Of a stretch of 55,490 bases of DNA, positions 1 through 6,611 are shown piece after piece. How positions within the stretch are numbered: position 1 is the stretch's first letter; every line of letters starts with the position of its first letter. Position numbers and translations under genes: made by a program. The DNA comes from a bacterium (GTDB taxonomy: Bacteria > Campylobacterota > Campylobacteria > Campylobacterales > Sulfurimonadaceae). A model generated the notes under the pieces. It saw nothing but the letters and a program-made list of their open reading frames with translations, was not told the origin of the DNA and searched no databases. Where the stretch lies: positions 1 through 55,490 of the forward strand of contig JAHJJX010000024.1 in assembly GCA_018822665.1 (NCBI GenBank), given 5' to 3'.

Positions 1-142
1 AACAAAATGGAATATGTCTAGTATCAGAAATTGGTTTGAGATTTATCCTCAGCTTAGTATATTTTTTAGTGAAATTATGTCAAAATATACCAAGTGATTA
101 ATGGATAAGAGGTGGGTTTACACAGTTTATTTTACGGCCTCC
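1..142 (+). mobile_element. Right end of an IS256-family (Mutator-type) insertion sequence, cut by the window start
   Basis: The window opens inside the 3' end of a transposase gene. Just after it, read inward from about 142, the sequence contains ACTGTGTAAACCC, which resembles terminal inverted repeats of IS256-family elements. The outer tip is near 137-142 but cannot be fixed because the left end is outside the window and no target duplication can be compared. Confidence 0.55.
2..97 (+). CDS. C-terminal fragment of an IS256-family transposase (partial)
   Basis: A reading frame open from the window edge ends at TGA 95-97 and encodes about 31 residues. It contains KWNM..IRNWFEI followed by QLSIFF, the pattern W-x-I-x-N-W then Q-L-x-I-x-F seen at the C-terminus of Mutator/IS256 transposases, which cut and paste DNA with a DDE active site lying upstream of this fragment. 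The catalytic part is not visible, so activity cannot be judged. A TGA is followed in the same frame by 27 further codons up to a TAA, which I take as non-coding element end. Confidence 0.5.
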   Translation, partial: TKWNMSSIRNWFEIYPQLSIFFSEIMSKYTK

Positions 143-171
143 ATAGCTTATACAATTTTATTCAAAACTAA

Positions 172-264
172 CTACACAGAATAAAAATTCTCAGCATCAA
201 GTACTTGACTTGTCATTGTGTTTATAATTTCACTTAGTATCTCTATATTCTCTCTATCTTGCAT
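172..264 (-). CDS. Possible 30-residue ORF, unrecognised
   Basis: An ATG at 262-264 opens a 30-codon frame ending in TAG at 172-174, directly downstream of the 280-615 gene and on the same strand. The peptide begins MQDRENIEIL and is acidic and helical in look. There is no clear Shine-Dalgarno. It may be a short third gene of this group or a remnant left beside the insertion sequence. I do not recognise it. Confidence 0.2.
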   Translation of the reverse strand: MQDRENIEILSEIINTMTSQVLDAENFYSV

Positions 265-279
265 TTTAGAAACCTAGTC

Positions 280-615
280 TCATAATACTGGCATTGTAAT
301 TACAGGTTCAGCAGAAGTATTTTCTCTTGCAATAATTTTTATCTCATTAGCTATTAAAGACGCAAACTCGTAGCCGTAAGTGCCAATAATAAATTTTGCT
401 ACATCTTCAGGGGATAAATTCATATTGACATCATGAACAGGCTCTTGTTTCACGTGTGCTTTTTCTTCTTCTAAAGTCCACTCTTCTTTTCTATCATGGG
501 TATCACTTTCTATATGCCTTTCGTTTAACCAGTGTTCTACTATTTCAAGTAGTTCTTGATTATGTACCTTGCCTTCAGATATATTTTCATGTATTGATTT
601 TTCTAGCCAGATCAA
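280..615 (-). CDS. Hypothetical acidic protein, second gene after the EVE-like gene
   Basis: Encodes 111 residues, unrecognised. The first half is rich in Glu, His and Lys (a charged helical stretch around residues 25-60). The second half, from about residue 66, has a hydrophobic run with GTYGYEFASLIANEI. No signal peptide or membrane segment is seen. The frame starts with TTG at 613-615, which overlaps the TGA stop of the upstream EVE-like gene, so the two are translationally coupled. Alternatively this is the C-terminal part of the same protein separated by a frameshift. Sequence cannot decide between these. It lies next to an insertion sequence in an accessory region. Confidence 0.5.
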   Translation of the reverse strand: MIWLEKSIHENISEGKVHNQELLEIVEHWLNERHIESDTHDRKEEWTLEEEKAHVKQEPVHDVNMNLSPEDVAKFIIGTYGYEFASLIANEIKIIARENTSAEPVITMPVL

Positions 616-1334
616 ATACTTATTGTATCATCAGGTAAATTGCTTTCTTTTTCATGATATAGAATATACGCTAATGACTCTCCTTCAAGTTTCCTTTTGC
701 CTTGAATGTTCCCATTAATACCATGTTTTTGGAGTTTTTCAATTCTTAATAAATCATTGTCTATGAACTCTATAAGCTTTAATCTAAAATATTTTTCACG
801 AGTACGCAAGCCTTCTGTCTTGTTAAACTGTCCATCATTACCCAAAAGTTCTGTTTCATCAAAATCACTTTTAGTTACTTCTGTTTTAATAGCGATTCTT
901 TGCTCAGGCTGAGTTATGTATATATAAACAATATCGCCAACATTAATGTGATTATTAGATGCATTTCCCCAATCTACTTCAGATAAGGTTTTAAATGCTT
1001 CTATAAAATCGTATACATCTGGGTTACTGCTTATAATCCAGTATTTTCGTTCCTCTTTAAAACCTATGGTATTTAATAATACTTGAGCTTTTTCTTTTAC
1101 CTTTATCTCAAGCCTTTGAGACCCTATGATATTTCTTAATGCGGATACTTCCAACCCCTTAATAAATATTTGCCTTCCATCGCTGGCTTTTGTATCACAA
1201 GAAGCTGGTGACAAACCTTCTTTTTTTAATGTATTTATTAAAATTTGTCTATCAATATTTAAATCTCTAAATAGTTCATAATAATCTATAAAACATTTTT
1301 TGCCAACAGATCTTAAATAGTCATCTACAGTCAT
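612..1334 (-). CDS. EVE/PUA-like domain protein without a visible nuclease
   Basis: About 240 residues. Residues 97-235 look like an EVE-type PUA-fold domain: it opens with KYWIISSNPDVYDF, continues with a Trp-containing turn, then VGDIVYIYIT and a basic region. EVE domains bind modified cytosines in DNA and are often fused to HNH or McrBC-type endonucleases in modification-dependent restriction. Here no HNH or PD-D/ExK motif follows. The N-terminal 90 residues are helical and unrecognised. ATG 1332-1334 is preferred because AGAGGTG lies 5 nt upstream; a TTG one codon earlier is possible. The position beside an IS end and the overlap with 280-615 suggest a horizontally acquired, perhaps decayed, defence gene. 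Confidence 0.6.
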   Translation of the reverse strand: MTVDDYLRSVGKKCFIDYYELFRDLNIDRQILINTLKKEGLSPASCDTKASDGRQIFIKGLEVSALRNIIGSQRLEIKVKEKAQVLLNTIGFKEERKYWIISSNPDVYDFIEAFKTLSEVDWGNASNNHINVGDIVYIYITQPEQRIAIKTEVTKSDFDETELLGNDGQFNKTEGLRTREKYFRLKLIEFIDNDLLRIEKLQKHGINGNIQGKRKLEGESLAYILYHEKESNLPDDTISI

Positions 1335-1490
1335 CAATCACCTCTATATTTTCATAAATCAATATATTTTCATATATTTAGCAAAACTATTATTAGCACT
1401 CTCTTCTAATAAAATTGAATTTCTCGGCAGCCGTTTCACAGCCACATCTCTTATAAACACTTAAAAATCAATCCATTTAAGCAATTTAGC

Positions 1491-1496
1491 TATAAT
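1491..1496 (+). promoter_or_regulatory. -10 box of uvrB, start-proximal
   Basis: TATAAT sits only 7 nt before the uvrB ATG at 1504. A normal start of transcription 6-8 nt downstream would give an mRNA beginning at or next to the start codon. No Shine-Dalgarno is present. Confidence 0.6.
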
Positions 1497-1503
1497 TCCA
1501 CCA

Positions 1504-3486
1504 ATGAAAAATAAACCAAATTTTAAAGTAAATACTCCTTATGAACCTGCTGGAGATCAGCCTACTGCAATCAAAGAACTCACTGAGTCTATTCTAAAAG
1601 GGAATCGTTACCAAACACTAGAAGGTGTAACAGGAAGCGGTAAAACCTACACTATGGCGAAGGTTATTGAAAATGTGAAGATGCCGACCATCATCATGAC
1701 GCATAACAAGACCTTAGCAGCACAGCTCTACAGCGAGTTTCGTCAATTCTTTCCAGACAATCATGTCGAGTACTTTGTGTCGTATTATGATTATTATCAG
1801 CCGGAGGCTTACATTCCCCGTCAAGACTTATTTATAGAAAAAGACAGTGCTATCAATGACGAGCTGGAGAGAATGCGCCTCTCTTGCACCGCTAATCTTC
1901 TCTCTTACGATGATGTTATCGTCATCGCTTCTGTTTCTGCGAACTATGGGCTTGGTGATCCAGAAGAGTATGAAAACATGGTTCAGTCTGTAGCCGTTGG
2001 CGATACGATTACGCAGAAAAAACTTCTGCTTCGTTTAGTTGAGATGGGATACAGCAGAAACGATAGCTATTTTGACAGCGGACACATCCGAGTCAACGGT
2101 GAAACGCTGGATATTTATCCGCCCTACTTTGAGCAAGAAGCAATTCGTATCGAATTTTTTGGAGATGAGATTGAGGCCATCTATACCATTGACATTATTG
2201 ACAATAAGCGATTGGAAGACCACAAGCAGTTTACCGTCTATGCTACCTCTCAGTTTAGTGTTTCTCAGGGAAAAATGGCCGTGGCTATCAAGCGAATCGA
2301 AGAAGAACTTGATGAAAGACTTGCCTATTTTCAGGCGGAAGGAAAACTTGTTGAATATCAAAGATTAAAACAAAGGGTGGAGTTCGACCTTGAGATGCTT
2401 CAGACTACCGGAATGTGCAAAGGTGTAGAAAATTATTCCAGACTTCTGACAAATAAAAAACCGGGGGAAGCTCCTTATACTTTACTGGATTACTTTGAGC
2501 TTCATCATAAAGACTACTTAGTCATCGTTGATGAATCTCATGTTTCTCTTCCCCAATATCGCGGAATGTATGCGGGAGACAGAGCAAGAAAAGAGGTTTT
2601 GGTAGATTATGGGTTCAGGCTTCCAAGTGCGCTTGACAACCGCCCCCTCAAAGCAGAAGAGTACATTAACAAAGCTCCTCACTACCTCTTTGTTTCTGCA
2701 ACTCCAGCTCCATACGAACTAGAAATGTCAAGTGTGACTGCACATCAAATCATCCGCCCTACAGGACTGCTTGACCCCATTTTAGAGATAAAACCCTCGG
2801 GCAACCAAGTAGAAGATATTCATGATGAGATTAAAAAAATAACTCTTAATGATGAAAGAGTTCTTATTACCGTTCTTACAAAAAAGATGGCAGAAGCACT
2901 GACAAAATATCTTGCTGATTTAGGCATAAAAGTTCAATATATGCATTCGGATATTGATACCATAGAAAGAAATCAGATTATTCGCTCTTTGCGTCTTGGA
3001 GAATTCGATGTTCTCATTGGAATCAATCTTTTGCGTGAAGGGCTTGACTTGCCGGAAGTAAGCTTGGTAGCTATCTTAGATGCCGATAAAGAGGGATTTT
3101 TAAGAAGTGAGACCGCTTTAGTTCAAACCATAGGCCGCGGTGCCAGAAACTCCCGCGGCAGAGTTATTTTATATGCAAATAAAATCACAGGTTCCATGCA
3201 AAGAGCCATAGACAAAACTACCGCAAGAAGAGAGATTCAAGTAGCGCATAATAAAAAGTATAATATTACTCCCACAACTACAAAACGTTCTCTTGATGAG
3301 AATCTAAAGGTGGAAGACCATGGAGATCTTTACCAAAAATATAAAAAAATGGATAAAATGCCGGCATCAGAGAGAAAAGCAATCACAAAAGAGCTGAGTC
3401 TTAAAATGAAGCAAACGGCAAAAGAATTAAACTTTGAAGAAGCGGCTCGACTTCGCGATGAAATTACAAAAATAAAACAACTATAG
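1504..3486 (+). CDS. uvrB: Excinuclease ABC subunit B
   Basis: 660 residues, the usual length for UvrB, the helicase-like damage-verification subunit of nucleotide excision repair that takes DNA from UvrA2 and recruits UvrC. The Walker A motif GVTGSGKT lies near residues 41-48. The beta-hairpin region ([15 protein letters not shown]), DESH, the helicase motif around [14 protein letters not shown], and a C-terminal UVR motif ([11 protein letters not shown]) that contacts UvrC are all present. ATG at 1504 is the natural start with TATAAT 7 nt upstream. A DedA-like gene follows after 7 nt, probably in the same transcript. This is the longest gene in the first part of the window without the GGCATGTGG repeat. 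Confidence 0.97.
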   Translation: MKNKPNFKVNTPYEPAGDQPTAIKELTESILKGNRYQTLEGVTGSGKTYTMAKVIENVKMPTIIMTHNKTLAAQLYSEFRQFFPDNHVEYFVSYYDYYQPEAYIPRQDLFIEKDSAINDELERMRLSCTANLLSYDDVIVIASVSANYGLGDPEEYENMVQSVAVGDTITQKKLLLRLVEMGYSRNDSYFDSGHIRVNGETLDIYPPYFEQEAIRIEFFGDEIEAIYTIDIIDNKRLEDHKQFTVYATSQFSVSQGKMAVAIKRIEEELDERLAYFQAEGKLVEYQRLKQRVEFDLEMLQTTGMCKGVENYSRLLTNKKPGEAPYTLLDYFELHHKDYLVIVDESHVSLPQYRGMYAGDRARKEVLVDYGFRLPSALDNRPLKAEEYINKAPHYLFVSATPAPYELEMSSVTAHQIIRPTGLLDPILEIKPSGNQVEDIHDEIKKITLNDERVLITVLTKKMAEALTKYLADLGIKVQYMHSDIDTIERNQIIRSLRLGEFDVLIGINLLREGLDLPEVSLVAILDADKEGFLRSETALVQTIGRGARNSRGRVILYANKITGSMQRAIDKTTARREIQVAHNKKYNITPTTTKRSLDENLKVEDHGDLYQKYKKMDKMPASERKAITKELSLKMKQTAKELNFEEAARLRDEITKIKQL

Positions 3487-3493
3487 GAAAAAC

Positions 3494-4060
3494 ATGGAAG
3501 ATACTTTTAGCAATTTGGCCACTTACGGCTATATAGGACTTTTTTTATACTCGCTTGGCGGAGGCTTTATAGCTCTTATAGGAGCTGGGGTACTTTCATT
3601 TATGGGGAAAATGGACTTAAGCTTGTCTATTTTCATCGCATTTGTCGCAAATGCTCTAGGGGATGTTTTACTATTTTACATGGCAAGATATCAAAAAAGC
3701 ATGATGATGGACGGATTGCGAAAACATAGAAGAAAACTGGCACTTTCACATATTATGATGAAAAAATACGGTTCATGGATTATTTTATTTCAAAAATTTG
3801 TCTATGGAATCAAAACACTTATTCCCATTGCAATAGGACTTACTAAATACGATTTTCAAAAATTTGCAATTTTGAATGTTTTAAGTGCAGGAGTTTGGGC
3901 GTTGGTATTTGGTCTTGGCAGTTACTATTCCGGAAATATATTAGTCAAAGCTGCCGAAGCTATCGGCGATAAACCTTGGATTGCACCTATTGTGCTTGTA
4001 GTGATGGGTGGAAGTTTATGGCTTTATTTAACAATGGCCACAAAGAAAAAAATAAAATAA
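3494..4060 (+). CDS. DedA-family inner-membrane protein
   Basis: 188 residues with four to five hydrophobic segments (about residues 10-35, 42-62, 95-118, 125-150, 160-182). DedA/SNARE-associated proteins are lipid scramblase-like membrane proteins (several flip undecaprenyl phosphate or phosphatidylethanolamine) needed for envelope integrity. The internal G-x2-IPI-AIG pattern (LIPIAIGLTKYDF) and the F-x3-G-Y segment fit the family. It begins 7 nt after uvrB and ends exactly one base before an inverted repeat shared with convergent pckA. Which lipid it moves cannot be read from sequence. Confidence 0.8.
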   Translation: MEDTFSNLATYGYIGLFLYSLGGGFIALIGAGVLSFMGKMDLSLSIFIAFVANALGDVLLFYMARYQKSMMMDGLRKHRRKLALSHIMMKKYGSWIILFQKFVYGIKTLIPIAIGLTKYDFQKFAILNVLSAGVWALVFGLGSYYSGNILVKAAEAIGDKPWIAPIVLVVMGGSLWLYLTMATKKKIK

Positions 4061-4092
4061 CCTTGGCATGTGGAAAGTTCCACATGCCAAGG
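4061..4092. terminator. Perfect inverted pair of GGCATGTGG motifs acting as a shared terminator
   Basis: CCTTGGCATGTGGAA (4061-4075) and its exact complement (4078-4092) form a 15-bp stem with a 2-nt centre between convergent dedA-like and pckA genes. On the minus strand it is followed by a T-rich run, giving pckA a good intrinsic terminator. The plus side has a weaker T tract. Both arms carry the full repeat consensus (4065-4073 and 4080-4088). Confidence 0.85.
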
Positions 4093-4101
4093 AAAAGTTT
4101 C

Positions 4102-5688
4102 TTAGCTTTCTATTTTAGGTCCGGCTGCGGTAAAATCAAATTCATAATTTTCGCTCTGGTATTTTTGAAAATTATTAATAAACATCTGAGCCAATTTATC
4201 TCTTGCTTTGTCATAAGCTTCTTTATCTTCCCAAGCTTCTCTTGGAAAAAGTACCTTAGGATTCACATCTCCGAGGGTATTAGGAACACTTAATCTAAAC
4301 GTTTTGGTAGTTCTAAATTCACTTTTATTTATAGTACCATCAAGCACGGCATTAATACATGCTCGCGTGTCTTTTATGCTCATACGCTTGCCAACACCGT
4401 AAGCACCGCCCGTCCAGCCGGTATTTACAAGATAAACATTCACATTATGTTTATCGATTTTTTCTCCAAGAAGTTTCGCGTAAACAGTTGGATGCAGCGG
4501 TAAAAAAGCTTCGCCGAAACATGAAGAGAATGTTGCAACAGGCTCAGTAATTCCACGTTCTGTTCCGGCAACTTTTGCTGTATATCCGCTCAAAAAGTAA
4601 TACATCGCCTGCTCTTTAGTAAGCTTAGAGACAGGAGGAAGAACTCCAAAAGCATCGGCAGTAAGGAAAATAATATTCTCAGGATGCCCGGCACTCAAAC
4701 TTGGCTCATGATTTTCAATATGTTCTATCGGGTAAGAAACACGCGTGTTCTCTGTTTTAGAACTGTTCTCGTAATCTACCTCACCCTCATCATACATCAC
4801 TACATTCTCAAGAAGTGCGCCTTTTTTAATGGCTCCATAAATTTCCGGTTCACTTTTAGCATCAAGGTTGATTACTTTTGCGTAACATCCCCCCTCAAAG
4901 TTAAATACGCCGTGGTTATCCCAGCCATGCTCATCGTCCCCGATGAGTCTTCTGTGAGGGTCAGTAGAAAGAGTTGTTTTACCCGTTCCGCTTAACCCGA
5001 AGAAAAGTGCTGTATCTCCTCTTTGTCCAACATTTGCAGAACAATGCATTGCAAGTTTGCCTTCAAGCGGTAACCAGTAGTTCATCATTGAAAAAATACC
5101 TTTTTTCATCTCGCCGCCGTACCATGTTCCACCGATGATAGCCATATTGTTTTCTATATCAAAAAGAACAAATACTTCGGAGTGAAGTCCGTGCTCCTTC
5201 CATTTCTTATTTATTGCTTTGCACGCATTCAAAACAGTAAACTGAGGTTTAAAAACTTCCAACTCTGAAGATGTCGGACGAATAAACATGTTTTTAACAA
5301 AATGAGACTGCCAAGCAATTTCAGATACAAAACGAACAGATTTTTTTGAAGCTGCACTTGCACCGCAAAATACATCGGTTACATATAAATCTTTGTTTGA
5401 TAATTGTTTTTGCGTAAGCTCTAAAAGCTCTGCAAATATACTTGCATCCACCTTTTGATTTACATCTCCCCACGCTATATATTTGTTCGACGGATCAGCA
5501 TCAACAAAATATTTATCTTTAGGACTACGACCCGTAAAAATACCGGTATCTACAGCTGTCGCACCTTTTTTAGTAACAGCACACTCGCCATTTTCAAGTT
5601 CATGCTGAATCAGCTCATCATAACTCAAGTTATGATAAACCTTAGCAACATTTTCTAGTCCTAATTCTTTTAACTCAGTTAAGTTCAT
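4102..5688 (-). CDS. pckA: Phosphoenolpyruvate carboxykinase (ATP)
   Basis: 528 residues, typical of the ATP-dependent enzyme that interconverts oxaloacetate + ATP and phosphoenolpyruvate + CO2 + ADP, linking the TCA cycle to gluconeogenesis in the cytoplasm. The phosphate-binding loop [11 protein letters not shown] and the following metal site LIGDDEHGW lie near residues 230-256. The substrate-site segment GRSPKDK near residue 54 and the RMSIKDTRA region are present. ATG 5686-5688 has AGAAGG about 7 nt upstream. A start-distal TATAGT lies at 5753-5758. With gap-pgk-tpiA elsewhere in the window it fits a gluconeogenic autotroph. Confidence 0.96.
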   Translation of the reverse strand: MNLTELKELGLENVAKVYHNLSYDELIQHELENGECAVTKKGATAVDTGIFTGRSPKDKYFVDADPSNKYIAWGDVNQKVDASIFAELLELTQKQLSNKDLYVTDVFCGASAASKKSVRFVSEIAWQSHFVKNMFIRPTSSELEVFKPQFTVLNACKAINKKWKEHGLHSEVFVLFDIENNMAIIGGTWYGGEMKKGIFSMMNYWLPLEGKLAMHCSANVGQRGDTALFFGLSGTGKTTLSTDPHRRLIGDDEHGWDNHGVFNFEGGCYAKVINLDAKSEPEIYGAIKKGALLENVVMYDEGEVDYENSSKTENTRVSYPIEHIENHEPSLSAGHPENIIFLTADAFGVLPPVSKLTKEQAMYYFLSGYTAKVAGTERGITEPVATFSSCFGEAFLPLHPTVYAKLLGEKIDKHNVNVYLVNTGWTGGAYGVGKRMSIKDTRACINAVLDGTINKSEFRTTKTFRLSVPNTLGDVNPKVLFPREAWEDKEAYDKARDKLAQMFINNFQKYQSENYEFDFTAAGPKIES

Positions 5689-5752
5689 AATTTACCTTCT
5701 GGTACATTTGATTAAAATGTTTAAAACATAATCGTGAGTGAAATTATCGCTC

Positions 5753-5758
5753 ACTATA
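5753..5758 (-). promoter_or_regulatory. Probable -10 box of pckA
   Basis: On the minus strand AGGTATAGTGAG contains TATAGT, about 65 nt before the pckA start codon. An AT-rich stretch lies upstream as expected for Campylobacterota promoters. There is no clear -35. Confidence 0.4.
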
Positions 5759-5873
5759 CCTAAATTAAAAGTAAATATTTTTCGTTATTTCTTTATTTTT
5801 ACTACAAAAGAACATGAATATTTTTTAAATTTTTTTATAATCAATAAGAAGCAGTTTTTAAGGAGTTGTCGTG

Positions 5874-5879
5874 TAGAAT
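5874..5879 (+). promoter_or_regulatory. Possible -10 box of tRNA-Val
   Basis: TGTAGAAT (extended -10 form) ends 13 nt before the tRNA. An alternative TATAAT lies at 5836-5841. Confidence 0.35.
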
Positions 5880-5892
5880 TGCGGAGTTTTTT

Positions 5893-5967
5893 GGTCGCGT
5901 AACTCAGCGGTAGAGTGCCACCTCGACAAGGTGGAGGTCAACAGTTCAAATCTGTTCGTGACCACCA
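5893..5967 (+). tRNA. tRNA-Val (anticodon GAC) with C at position 33
   Basis: A 75-nt cloverleaf with encoded CCA. The acceptor stem GGTCGCG/CGTGACC has one G-T pair, the D stem is ACTC/GAGT, the anticodon stem is CCACC/GGTGG, and the T stem is AACAG/CTGTT with loop TTCAAAT. The anticodon GAC is at 5925-5927, reading GUC and GUU valine codons. Position 33, almost always U, is C here (loop TCGACAA), and base pair 10-25 is A-T in place of the usual G-C. Stems are otherwise intact. It stands alone between pckA and an outer-membrane protein gene. Confidence 0.92.
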
Positions 5968-5993
5968 TTAAAACCTCGCAGAGTTCCTTCAGC

Positions 5994-6578
5994 TTAGTCC
6001 ATTTTATATTTAAAAATTATACTCGCATACCCAGAAACAATTGTGTCAAATTTATAAGTAACATTAGATATAACATTTTCAGCCTGTATGCTCATGACTC
6101 TCGCACCAAGTTCTAAATCAGCCATTTCCCCTAAATGAATATTAAATCCTGCATCGCCTCCGACATAAGGGTCTGAGATTGTTCTAGAAGTTGTTCCCCC
6201 ATCTATAAATCTCATATTTGCTATGCCTGTATTCACCCCAAGATAAAAATTCATCATAGATGAAAAGTTAAACATATACTGAAGTTCTGCTCCTAAAGTA
6301 GTAGCATAATCAAAATCTTGAGCATCATAATAACGGGCACTCAAAAAGAGTCTGTAATTCTCTGATTGTGCACCTATTTTAATACCTGCATGACCAAAAT
6401 TATACTTCGTTATTCGTGCTGCCGCCGGCGGTGCATTTCTTTCAACATCAAAAGTATTGTAACCCCCTTCAAAACCTAACAAAGAGTATGTGTCAAACTT
6501 ATAATCAGAAATCTCGGCCGACCACGCCGACCCTGCCAGCAATGTAGTCAATAAAACTTTAGTTAACGTATTTTTCAT
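5994..6578 (-). CDS. Small outer-membrane beta-barrel protein
   Basis: 194 residues. Residues 1-21 form a clear Sec signal peptide (MKNTLTKVLL...SAWSA with cleavage after A). The mature part alternates aromatic and polar residues in short strands with GGYNTFDV, FLSARYYDAQDF and YLGVNTGI, typical of an eight-stranded OmpA/porin-like barrel. The C-terminus ends IIFKYKMD and lacks a terminal Phe, though a Y-K near the end may serve. It follows the lipoprotein gene by 33 nt on the same strand, so both may be exported products of one transcript. No substrate can be inferred. Confidence 0.7.
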   Translation of the reverse strand: MKNTLTKVLLTTLLAGSAWSAEISDYKFDTYSLLGFEGGYNTFDVERNAPPAAARITKYNFGHAGIKIGAQSENYRLFLSARYYDAQDFDYATTLGAELQYMFNFSSMMNFYLGVNTGIANMRFIDGGTTSRTISDPYVGGDAGFNIHLGEMADLELGARVMSIQAENVISNVTYKFDTIVSGYASIIFKYKMD

Positions 6579-6611
6579 TTATATTTTTCCTTTTAAAATT
6601 TTAGCTATCGA

